Shown: positions 46,631 through 56,860 of the stretch, one piece after another | Layout: the number at the start of each line of letters is the position of its first letter | Numbering within the stretch: the stretch's first letter is position 1 | From: Elgaria multicarinata webbii | Taxonomy: Eukaryota; Chordata; Lepidosauria; Squamata; Anguidae | Length of the DNA stretch: 64,000 nucleotides | Direction: 5' to 3' | NCBI RefSeq assembly: GCF_023053635.1 | Contig: NC_086182.1 | Span: 24,859,001 to 24,923,000, forward strand | Notes under the pieces: model-generated | What the model was told of the DNA's origin: nothing | The model's database searches: none | The model's input: the letters and a program-made list of their open reading frames with translations, nothing else | Position numbers and translations under genes: made by a program

Positions 46631-49223
46631 AATGACGTGGAATAAATATGAGGGCTGCTAGCTGTTTTGTGATTTTCAAAAACAAAGGGTAATTTAAGTA
46701 TTTGCAAAGGAATTCAGTGGCTACATGAAGAAACAAATTGTAATAGCCTAAGGGAGCATTCCATAGTGGTACTTAGCTCAGGTAGGTAAGGAAATCTAAA
46801 TAAAGTCTGCCTCATGACTGTGCTGTAAAGCAGCTAAGTATGTATTATCCTCCAATTTCATGCAAAAAGAAAGAAAAGTCATGAGAAGGTCACACAACAG
46901 CACGATTCATAGAGAAAACTAGTGAGTTGGTCAAGTGGTTTGCTCTTGATTACTGTAGTGTACACTTTTGGACAGCAGTGGTGAATGCTTGGATGGACTT
47001 TAGTAGAAAGCACTCATGATGTGAGGGAACTAATATGACAATTCTGTCTGTGGTGTGTTACATTTGCAAGGGTCCTCATTCATGCATACAAGTCAGTCGT
47101 TGCATGATGGTGATGAGTGATCCAAGTGATGGGTGTGAATATGTGAGTCATCTGCAGAGAGCGTTTTGCTGAAAGGCCTTCCATTTAATTTAGTACTGAG
47201 TCCAGGTATTGTCAAGGCATTTCAAAACAAAAGGGGTGAGGGCTTAGCAGTGGGGACAGCTAACATCCATTCCCCTAATTTGCCTCTTCTATGGCTATCT
47301 GCAAACTTTGCAGCCACAGGGAAAATGACTTGAAGAGAGGGATATTTCCCTTGTATTGGCTAGAGCATGCTGGCTGGGGCATGCTGGGACTTGAAATCCA
47401 ACACATTCATAGGGCACCAAGTTAGGGAAGGCTGGGATAGAGACAATATGGTGATTCTTTTCTCTAAGCACAAGGCCGTTAATAACTCTACACAAAGGGT
47501 TTTTCCATTCCTGCTTTTCCACTGCAAAACCTCTAGGGGGCACTGTATTATAGCAGAATATTGCAATTACACAAGTAGGAAATTAATTTTTCTTTCACTT
47601 TCAGAAATAATAAGCCATTTCCCCCACTCTTTAAAAAAAAAGAGCCTGGGAAAGTGCTCTTTAAAAAGAGAAGCAAAATTGGAGGATCCTGATATCTAAA
47701 GAACTTGTGAACAACAGTGAATAAGGAATCACGAGCGCACAATAAATGCCTTGTGCAGAAAAGCTATCTGTCTTTTGCAATATTATATACAATACAGCAT
47801 GGAGCAGGAAAAGAAGAAGGTGTCTGCTTTGCCATAAGGCTTGGGGAGCGGGGGGCGGATGACATTTCATGGCTTAGAGCTAAAAAAAAATGAAGTAATT
47901 CTTTTTAAAAACTAGAATATCCATTTTAGAGCCTGCAAGTAAGACTAGAAACAGAAAGTTGCAATGTATCTTTCCTTTTAAACATTCAGAGGTTGTAAAA
48001 TTAATAAACAACAACAACAACACAGCTTCATGGAGCATTCTACTACCCCATCCCATTTTCCAATGTATCCTGGAATGGTAAAATGCCCCCACAAAGAAAC
48101 ATGTGTCTGTAGTGTCAGAAGTATGTTGCAACCTCAAAATACTAGAAAAGCATCATAAACCGTCAAGGTAAAACCTTAAGTAAAACATTTTTACTAAGAG
48201 CTAAAGTCTTCTGTCTTTCTTTTCTAACTAACATTCAACATTCTGTGGTTACTGAGCATGCTGAGTTCTCATTGGCATAGTGTGAGTTTATTTGTTAGGT
48301 TTGTTTGTTTTTAAAGGTTGAGGGGGGGGGCGTTGTGCTTCTGGAAACTTGTGCTGGTATCCTACTCTAGTTTCTCAGAGCCCTTGTTTTGGTTTCAATT
48401 CTGTTGGCTTTTAGAAGTAATGAAATGCTGTAGGCTCCAGAGCTTTTAATATTTCCTTTCATGTTCTCATCTTCCAACAACATGGAACATGTGACTGAAG
48501 GCCAGAAAAGGAACTGGGCCAGAACTTATTGTCTGGGAACACAAGGGAATATAAATGTCCCGGTTGCCCGGTTATGAAGGTTTCCATGTTCCCTGTCAGC
48601 TATGAAAGGCCCTATGGGCATTTTTGTTCTGACTTTACACTGCAAAGGGAGGACGTCCAGTTAAATTTTAAGCAGTTATGTGATCACAGGAAAAGGAGCG
48701 TGTTCTTTTTCTTTTCAGAACAGTCCAAAAGTTTTATTTCTTTACACTGACTTGATATGTTCACGTCTTAAACACAGTCTGGAAAATAAAGAAAATATCC
48801 CTTTGCAATAGACCAGTCCAAGTAATTTTCCAGTGTTTAAACTTTTCCTTTCTCTTCATGCATTGATCTTATTTTCTGGTCTTGAAACTTGTGAACCCCT
48901 CATTGTAGAGCCTTAATTTATAACAAATCCACACACACCCGCAACATATTCTGTGTATACATTGCAGTTCTAGGGGAGCAGCAATGCACAAATGCTTGAG
49001 TTGCAAAATGTATAACTGGATGTCCGTTCTATGCCAGAATCTTGCCTTCTTTCTGTTCATAAGCCAGAATGGAGAGATTGAACTTAGATCCACTCAAAAG
49101 CTTTTAAAAAATTGAACAGCTGACCACCCTATGCCATAGCATAGCAGTTATCAAAGGGCTCTTCTTTACATTCACACATTCATGGATGATGACTGTGATC
49201 CCTTTGTTACAACAGCTTCACTG
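46631..49223 (+). other. Region upstream of the KCNJ1 main exon
   Basis: This should contain the KCNJ1 intron and upstream exons (minus strand). Apart from the ttttctacaygagrc repeat and a MITE fragment near 47365-47435, nothing was recognised. No match to the ROMK1 N-terminus (MNASSRN) was found. Confidence 0.5.
47455..47765 (-). mobile_element. Copy of the ttttctacaygagrc repeat, inverted
   Basis: In reverse complement: gcattattgtgcgctcgtg-type start (aatcacgagcgcacaataaa on +) and cctctagggggcactgtatt. Same order of motifs. Confidence 0.65.
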
Positions 49224-49353
49224 GGCAGGACCTACACTACTGCATTAAAATGGTTTATAATAGTAGTGAAAACTGTTGAGGCCCAGGACACACTCCATAT
49301 TCAGTTTTCAAACCATTTTTAAAGTGTCATATCCTGCTTGGTGTAGATCTGGC
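49224..49353 (-). mobile_element. ~130-bp MITE, copy 4 (inverted)
   Basis: ggcaggacctacactactgc through tgcttggtgtagatctggc, with ctg on both flanks. Confidence 0.8.
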
Positions 49354-49364
49354 CTGGCTACCAG

Positions 49365-49562
49365 TCTGTTTCAGGGCACAATTAAAAGTGCTGGTTATGA
49401 CCTATAAAGCCCTATACAGCTTAGCACCAGGCTACCTGAAAGACTGCCATCTCCTATACAAACCTACCCAGGTTTTCAGATCTTCGGGGGAGACCCTTCT
49501 CTGGGTACTGCTGCCTTTAGAGGCACATTAAGTAACAGTGCAAGAGGGCCTCCTTGGTGGCT
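49365..49562 (+). repeat. L2-clade LINE fragment
   Basis: ttaaaagtgctggttatgac, aaagccctatacagcttagc and ccaggctacctgaaagac encode a decayed KVLVMTYKALYSLAPGYLKD. Confidence 0.7.
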
Positions 49563-49587
49563 GCATAACCTCTAGATGGCACTGTAG

Positions 49588-49900
49588 GAGAATCCTAGAA
49601 TAGTTTACTTGGAAGGGGCCTATAACGCCATCGAGTCCAACCGCCTACTCAATGCAGGAATCCACATTAAAGCATACCTGACAGATGGCTGTCCAACTGC
49701 ATCTTGAAGGCCTCTAGTGTGGGAGAACCCAAGACCTCCCTAGGTTATTGGTTCCATTGTCGTACTGCTCTAACATTTTTGCTGATGTCCAGCCAGAATC
49801 TGGCTTCCTGTAACTTGAGCCCATTATTCCATGTCCTGCACTCTGAGATGATCAAGAAGAGATCCTGGCCCTCCTCTGTGTATGACACCAAGTGCCAGCT
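49588..49900 (-). repeat. CR1 LINE 3' end, antisense
   Basis: In reverse complement it matches the CR1 tail at 35.7 kb (ggcctctagtgtgggagaac, atcgagtccaaccgcctac). The terminal repeat is decayed. Confidence 0.85.
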
Positions 49901-50221
49901 CCTAGGCAGCAACAACAACAGGAGAGAGCTATTATCTTCATGCCCTGTTTGTAGGCTTCCCCAAGGGATTTGGTTGGCCACTATGAGATGCAGAATTTTG
50001 GGCTAGATGGACTTTTGGTCTATTCCAGCAGGGCTTTCCTTATGCCCTTATGCAAGGTAGGCAACATGGTACCTGTGGGCAGCAGTACATCCCCAGACAC
50101 ATTTATTGGTACCCAGCAAGGTGTCCTAACCCCCTTCTAGATTATTATTTTCAATTCGCATTTTCTTACTGGCATTTGGGATCACTGTGAAATAGATTTA
50201 TGTTCGTAGTGAAAACTGTAG

Positions 50222-50530
50222 ATTCATAAGAACGTCAGAACAGGCCATAGGTCCATCTAGTTCAGCACTCTGTTCACACAGTGGCCAACCAGCTGTCAAC
50301 CAGGAACCCACAACCAGGACACGGATGCAACAGCACCCTCTCACCCATGTTGCCCAACAGCTGGTGTGCATTGGCATACTGCATCTGATACTGGAGGGAG
50401 GATGCAGCCATCAGGACTAGTAGTCATAGATAGCTTCCTGCTCCAGGAATTTATCCAACCTCTTTTAAAGCCATCCAAATTGGTGGCCATTACTACATCT
50501 TGTGGTAGGGGGCTGGATAAATTCCTGGAT
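50222..50530 (-). repeat. CR1/L3-type LINE 3' region, antisense
   Basis: The motifs seen at 21.1 kb recur here: gttcacacagtggccaacca, caccctctcacccatgttgc, gctccaggaatttatccaac. Confidence 0.8.
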
Positions 50531-52259
50531 GAGTTGTTTAGTGCATTGGGGCTCAGACCTCACCTCTGCCTTGTTCTCAATCTTTTTGGTAGGTTACGTG
50601 TCCTTTGCCATGCTTCCCTTGACAGCCATTTTATGGTGATGCTCAAGACAGTTTCTCAAATTGCCAATGTGCCCATGAGCCAAATGGTTGCCTATCCCAG
50701 TTCTTATGCATTCGAGGTACCCTGGTGTTCTTTGGAAGAACCTTATCAGGTATTCCTCAATTAGGTGTCCAGGGCATGGGCAGCAAGACCTCAGTGCAGG
50801 AACACTGGGGCCTGGATGGGTGGTGGTGGAATTGGCAACTGAGTCCAGACAGAGCCAGAGGCAAGGTCCAGAAGCAAGCAGGGTTCAGAGTCCAGGAGCA
50901 ACAGGGTTCAAGCAGGGCCAGAGGCAAAAGGCATGGTCAGGAAAAGCAGAAGGTCAGGTAAGGTCTGGAGTCACAAGCCATCCAGAACAGGCTACAGGAG
51001 ACCATGTTGCTGTGGCAAAGGCTAAGGTGGAAATGCCGTTCTTATATAGCCTTTTCCTGGCTGCTCCCAGCTAGTCTGCATCAGCCCATCTGGGAGTGCT
51101 GCTGATATGGGCCTGGGTCCTGCGACTACTCTGCAGCCGGCAAGGTGCACTGCGGCCACCAGGTGGTGCTGTAGGACAGAACCTGACATTAGGTGATTCA
51201 CCCACCAGGACTGATTTTTTCCTTGCAATGCATAGTCACACTGGAGTGTTGGGTGTGCATTATGTCAACACGTTCTACACATGAAACAGCATGAGGTGGA
51301 AGAGTGGAGTGAACCACCTTGGCCTATAGGTGTGGAGGATACCAGTTTTCAATGTCCCTCCCACATCAAACCTCCCTACAAATACAAAACAAGCATTTCA
51401 GAGAGAGAATGAAGCCTAGCACAAACCCTGCTATGCTAGGTTTCTATTTGAAGGGAATTGCATATATGCAGAGGAACTTTGAGTTCCTTGGAGGAAGAAC
51501 AACATACGAACATGGCAAAAAGCATTCAATATGACACCAAACCCAGGTCTCCAAATCCGAAGTGCTAAACTAGTATCCGTTGACGAAATAAGCACCTGTC
51601 CGTGGTTAACATTACAGCCTAAGCATGGTGTGAACATTGTTTTTGGCTCCTTTCTTTTCACTAAGGGGTTTCTAGAAAAGGTATACCTTTTCAGAAAAGG
51701 TATTCATGCTGCATAATACAGAACAGACTTAAAAGTAGTTTGATTTAAATCACTGCCTATCTTGTGGCTAGCATTACAGCCAGACCATGGTATGAACGTA
51801 GTTCTCAGACCCCTTTTAAGAAAAGAAAAAAAGGGTTATATAAGACATGGTTGTATAATACAGGAAGCTCATAAGGAGAGTTTGGTTTAAATCAGAAAAT
51901 AGTAGTAACCTAAGCTTGTCATATCCAATTTACTATGGTAGATATATTATATATTAATTGTTCGGGCAGAGCACACACTTACAATGTTGCTGCCTTTGCA
52001 AATTGTTGATTTTAAATGGGGAAAACATGGAGTCTTATCTGTTTGAAAGCGTATAAAGTGTTTATATAAGTGTCACTCATTACCTGACACATTTAAAGAT
52101 AAAACTGTGTACCCTCTGCTAATATTTAGATTCTGTGTCCCAATCTGTGTGCTAGGGCACTCTGGTGAGCCACAGGAAATGAAATGATTAGGAAACAGAG
52201 GTCACTGCTGCCTTTTGTCAAGCCAGGCCATATGGTCCACTTAGCTTAGAACCTTTTAC
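50531..52259 (+). other. No recognised feature
   Basis: Open frames at 50366-51228 on both strands overlap each other and show no conserved domain. The 50850-51130 part is rich in gcaggg/ccagag wording and may be low-complexity expansion. Confidence 0.45.
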
Positions 52260-52390
52260 ATTAAATGGTGGAAGAACTCCAAGATTTCAGATCAGGGTCA
52301 TTCTCAGCCCTACCTGGAGATGGCGGGGATTGAACCTGGGTCCTCCTGCATGCAAAGCAAGTGCTCTGTGACTGAGCTATGGTCATGTGT
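52260..52390 (-). repeat. tRNA-derived SINE, antisense
   Basis: In reverse complement it reads accatagctcagtcacagag, then tttgcatgcaggaggaccca and ggttcaatcccc, giving clear A and B boxes, then tctccaggtagggctgag. Confidence 0.7.
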
Positions 52391-52469
52391 CCTCTTTTAC
52401 AGAGAAGAGGTGCACAGAACTATCCTCCATTTCAAAGGCCTCCTCCATTTGATGGGTTTCCAAGTTGAA

Positions 52470-52881
52470 GGCCAGGGCTAGATGAGGGGGTAAAAGGGCA
52501 ACAAACTCTCAATTTTATAACCGTGAGATCATCGCCCTTATTTACATGTGGTGCATGACATCACAACCGCCATTTTGTTTTTATTGGAGCGCTTGTCTGC
52601 AAAATGGTAACTTCTTTAAAAATAATAATTTCCCTGCTCCCCCACCCCACCCTCAATGTTGCTCGCGAGGAGCCAGTACAAACCACAACAGCGGGCCACA
52701 CTTTCCGCGGTCTTGGGATCATCCCGAGACCATGGAAAAACCACGAAAAAAGAGTAGGGTGATAGCCCAGGGAAAGGGAAGGACAATCCCTTCCTGCTCC
52801 CAGGATCCCCTGTGCGTCTTGTGGACACACAGGGATGATCAAGGGATAATCCCCGGGATATCGCCCTGTCTAGCTATGCCC
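52470..52881 (+). mobile_element. MITE, diverged copy of the ggccttagctagacc family
   Basis: The ends are ggccagggctagatg and gtctagctatgccc. The interior shares ccctgctcccccaccc, gagaccatggaaaaa and ggatcccctgtgcg with the 12.7-kb copy. Flanking gaa occurs on both sides (3-bp TSD). Confidence 0.8.
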
Positions 52882-53411
52882 GAAGTCTGGTATAAGACAC
52901 AGAGCTGTCAGAAGGAAGAGTTGGGCCTTAAAGATGCCCATCAACAACACCTGGATTGCAGACTGAGCAAAGCTCACCTAGTCACAGTTTTCCACACTGT
53001 GGTGGTGTACTGTGTTTCAATTTGAATTATAATAATTATTTCTAAATATGCATCTATACCTGTAAATTGGCACATACATAGTTTATGCAACTAGGGTTAA
53101 TCCAGCCTCCTTCCTTGAAAAAAGAATTGTTTTATTTTGTGGGGGAAAGTTCCTTCCTTCCTTCTGCATTTTTGTCTTCCCCCCCCCTTTAATTTTGAGG
53201 TTTCTGTGTTTTTTGAATGCATAGGATTAGGTAAGGAAACAATACCGGCCACATATAGGTTCCCCATATTGGGATACATGTGACTTTCTCATTTCAAGCT
53301 TGAGAGTCCCAGCTGGAGAGTTGGAATCCACCTGCTAATCAACATTCTAGGGTTTGCAAGAAGGATAAGGCTATCAATGGCCACTAGTCATGGGAGCGCC
53401 AGTATCAGAAG

Positions 53412-53708
53412 TAATATTTATTTATTTATTTATTTATTTATTATTTTATTTATTTATTGCACTTATATACTGCTCCCATAGCCAGGGCTCTCTGGGCGGT
53501 TTACAGAAATTCTAAAATTAAGATAAAAAGGAGTACATAAAATTTAAAATTCTAAAACACAGAACATACACACATAAAGCATGAAAAACCGTTAAAAAAC
53601 TAAACATGTGGGTGATTAAGATGTGCCGCCATGTGCCTGGGCAAAGAGGAAAGTCTTAACCTGGCGCCGGAAAGATAGCAGCGTTGGTGCCAGGCGAGCC
53701 TAAGAGGC
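53412..53708 (-). repeat. L2-clade LINE 3' end, antisense
   Basis: It begins with (TTTA)n, then cacttatatactgctcccat and ggctctctgggcggtttaca. In reverse the coding end gives a piece of the RRQVKTFLFAQAH type. Confidence 0.7.
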
Positions 53709-53727
53709 CTCTAAGCACCAGTTGCTT

Positions 53728-53935
53728 AGGGTGACCCTATGAAAAGGAGGGCAGGGCTCCTGCATCTTTAACAGTTGAATAGAAAAGGGAACTTCAGCAA
53801 GTGTCGTTTGCATGCATGCAGCACCTGGTGAAATCCCCTCTTCATCACAACAGTTAAAAGCTGCGGGAGCCCTGCCTAGCATGACCAGATACAAAAGAGG
53901 GCAGGGCTCCTGCAGCTTTAACTACTGAAGGAGCG
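53728..53935 (+). mobile_element. Truncated copy of the agggtgac palindromic MITE
   Basis: agggtgaccctatgaaaagg and gcatgcatgcagcacctggt match the left arm at 56.4 kb. The right inverted end was not found. Confidence 0.7.
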
Positions 53936-54023
53936 GCAAAGCGGTGGCATGATGACAACTTCTTGGAGGGCTTTAGCAAATGTCTCCAATTTTATTCCAA
54001 CATCTCAGAATTTGCAGCACTTA

Positions 54024-54135
54024 GGCGGGATCCACACTACTGCTTTATAGCAGCACTGAAGTGAACTGACAACTGTTGGGACCCATTTTCTAACCGGCTC
54101 CATTGCGTTATAGCCTGCTTGGTGTAGATCAGGCT
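54024..54135 (-). mobile_element. ~130-bp MITE, copy 5 (inverted)
   Basis: ggcgggatccacactactgc through tgcttggtgtagatcaggct, with tta on both flanks. Confidence 0.78.
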
Positions 54136-55130
54136 TTATTGAGGAACAATTACAAATCAGGAAGTGCTGAGAGAAGCCAATTAATTCCTGATCAGATCCT
54201 AGCTTTGATTAGCAAGCAATTTATCGGTGAATTGATTGTGGATGCTTTCGATCTCTGCATAGAATATTTTCTCCTCTTAAAACCTACAGCCACGGTGAAT
54301 GGCCTGTGCCTATATTTAATATATGGTGTATCTGCTAGGAGTAGAGGAAGTATGAAAGGACAAATGCTAAAATCTCATCTGGTCATATATCTTAATGAAG
54401 GAGGAAATAAGCCACCTAATCCACGAGCCACAGAAGAGGGACAGAAGGGTTAGCAGTATTCCCAGTCACATCAAACGTTAATGATTAAAGTTTGAAAAGA
54501 ATGAAATGAATCTGGAATCATGTGAGCCTTTCCTGTGGTGTTCCTCCCCCTCCACCGGCGTAGAGTCTTAGAGTGAACTATTAACTCAAAATTCGTTTCT
54601 GCAGGACCCAACAGTCCCACCTCAGAGTCAACTGTACTAAAAAGGGAAAGCGATGATTCACGAAGTTGCTGGCACAGCTGGGCGAGAGGTCAAGCTTGCC
54701 TTTTGCTGCATTGGCTGGAAAATCTGCTACAGTTCCTGCCTTAAAGGAATGGAGCCGGCTGTCAACTTGACAGCAATCTGTGAATTTTCACAGCACAGAA
54801 TCCGGGGGTGCATTCACCACAGCGCTACAAGCCCTGTCACAAAATGTGATGATGAGCCTTCGGCACCTGCAGTTGGCATGTGGAAGATGTTCTTTTTTGG
54901 TCAGTCCTTGGAGAAGTACATGATAAATGCAAATCTAGGTTCCTTTTCCATCGCCATGGTGCGCCTCCATGGGGCAAGTCCCATGATGGAACCCTTGGGC
55001 TTGGATTCTAAAAGAAGTTAATAGAATGTGTTCCTTCCTCTGTCCTGCAGACCCCCTTCAGAGGAGGGCCATCTGGAACAATGTGGGACAAGAGGGCTGC
55101 TGTTGGAGGGAGAAATCGCCCAAAATTAGG
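54136..55130 (+). other. No recognised repeat or gene
   Basis: Apparently single-copy sequence between two mobile elements. It could hold KCNJ1 upstream regulatory DNA, but no motif cluster stands out. Confidence 0.45.
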
Positions 55131-56153
55131 CTTGGGTCATGAGAGATGTTATCATGAGAGATATTAACATAATGTTCACGATCGTATCTCGGCATGTCTC
55201 TCAGATATCTCAGCTTGGTTGCTTCATCGTCGTTTGAAACTTAATATGGCAAAGACTGAATTGCTTGTTTTTCCTCCCAAACCTTCTCCTCATCTCTCAT
55301 TCTCTCTTACTGTCAATGATGTTACACTTACTCCAGTCAAGGAAGCTCGTAGTCTTGGCTTTATATTTGATTCCTCGATCTCCTTTATTCCTCATATTGA
55401 GGCAGTAGCTAAATCCTGTTGTTTTTTCCTGTATAATATTGCAAGGATTCGATCATTTTTGTCTGTCCCTTCTGCCAAGACTCTTGTTCATGCATTGGTT
55501 ATTTCTCTGTTGGACTACTGCAACCTTCTTCTCACTGGCCTTCCTTCTTCTCACATCAGTCTGTTGGTTTCTGTTCACCACTCTGCTGCTAAGATCATCT
55601 TCTTGGCTCGCCGCTCTGACCATGTTACTCCACTGCTGAAATCTCTTCATTGGCTTCCAATTCACTTCAGAATCCAATATAAACTTCTCCTGTTGACCTA
55701 CAAAGCTTTTCACTGTCTAGCTCCTTCCTATCTCTCCTCTCTCATCTCACACTATTGCCCCGCTCGTGCTCTTCGCTCCTCTGATGCCCTGTTTCTCACC
55801 TGCCCAAGGGTCTCTACTTCCCTTGCTCGGCTTCGTCCATTTTCTTCTGCTGCCCCTTATGCCTGGAACGCTCTTCCAGAACATTTGAGAACTACAAGTT
55901 CAACCGCAGCTTTTAAAGCTCAGCTAAAAACTTTTCTTTTTCCTAAAGCTTTTAAAACTTGATTTTGTTCTGACTTTATACTGTTAGTTTTACCCTACCC
56001 TGTGCCTGTTTACCCTACCCTGTGCCTGCTTGCATTCTCTTCCCCTCCTTACTGTTTTATTATGATTTTATTAGAATGTAAGCCTATGTGGCAGGGTCTT
56101 GCTATTTACTGTTTTACTCTGTACAGCACCATGTACATTGATGGTGCTATATA

Positions 56154-56195
<42 letters not shown>
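55131..56195 (+). repeat. L2 LINE 3' end with 247-aa open reading frame
   Basis: The open frame starts around DISAWLLHRRLKLNMAKTEL. It continues through RSLGFIFDSSISFIPHIEAV, VISLLDYCNLLLTGLPSSHI, HVTPLLKSLHWLPIHFRIQY and RPFSSAAPYAWNALPEHLRT to a stop at about 55962. This is the RT thumb and C-terminal part of L2. The 3' end ctatataaataataataata is the usual L2 tail grown into an (AAT)n microsatellite. It is 5'-truncated, and the lack of stops suggests a fairly recent insertion. Confidence 0.88.
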
Positions 56196-56197
<2 letters not shown>

Positions 56198-56423
56198 AGT
56201 TCATGGAAGGAGAATTCCATGTCTTCTTCTCTCCCCGGCCACTTCATATGCCCTATGCCCCCTTGTTTAGGAGCCCAGCCACACCTTTGGAGAGGATTTG
56301 GAGGGGGGTTGAGATGGCAGTAGGGAGTGGGGAGAAGGTGAAAGGGAAATTTCCATCCACAAACCTCCTTAAGATAAATTATCTGAGGGGCAAAAAATAC
56401 ATTATTTTAAATCATTGTCTAGT

Positions 56424-56730
56424 CGGGTGAACATATGGAAAGGAGGACAGGACTGCTATATCTTTAACAGTTGCACAGAAAAGGGAATTTCAGTAGGTGT
56501 CATTGGTATGCATGCAGCACCTGGTGAAATCCCCTCTTCATCACAACTGTTAAAGCTGCAAGAGCCCTGCCCTCTTTTGCATCTGCTCACTCCTGCAGCT
56601 TTAACTGTTGTGATGAACAGGGAATTTCACCAGGTGCTGCATGCATACAAATGACACCTGCTGAAATTCCCTTTTCTATGTAACTTTTAAAGATACAGGA
56701 GCCCTGTCCTCTTTTCGATATAGTCACCCT
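56424..56730 (+). mobile_element. Long-palindrome MITE, agggtgac ends
   Basis: Two arms of about 140 bp are near reverse complements (for example gtatgcatgcagcacctggt against accaggtgctgcatgcatac). Flanking agt on both sides gives a 3-bp TSD. The related truncated copy at 53728 reads in the same direction. Confidence 0.85.
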
Positions 56731-56860
56731 AGTATCTAGCAGCGACTCTAAAACAGGCAGAGGAACCCCCTTCAGTCAAGATCAGGATCCTAGCATTGTG
56801 GTAGGGGGGTTGTAATCTGGATTCCCACCCCCTGCCACAACTACTGTGGAGTAAAAAATT

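Noticed and set aside
46579-46707. In-frame N-terminal extension of KCNJ1 (MQILKLPF... [15 protein letters not shown])
   Set aside because: It reads through the (CTTT)n repeat and across a splice acceptor, and is unlike any Kir N-terminus. The conserved start MFK lies after the acceptor.
54601-54720. Exon-like segment after ttctgcag
   Set aside because: Two frames stop early. The third (PNSPTSESTVLKRESDDS) has no match to KCNJ1, FLI1 or other genes I know, and no donor follows where needed.
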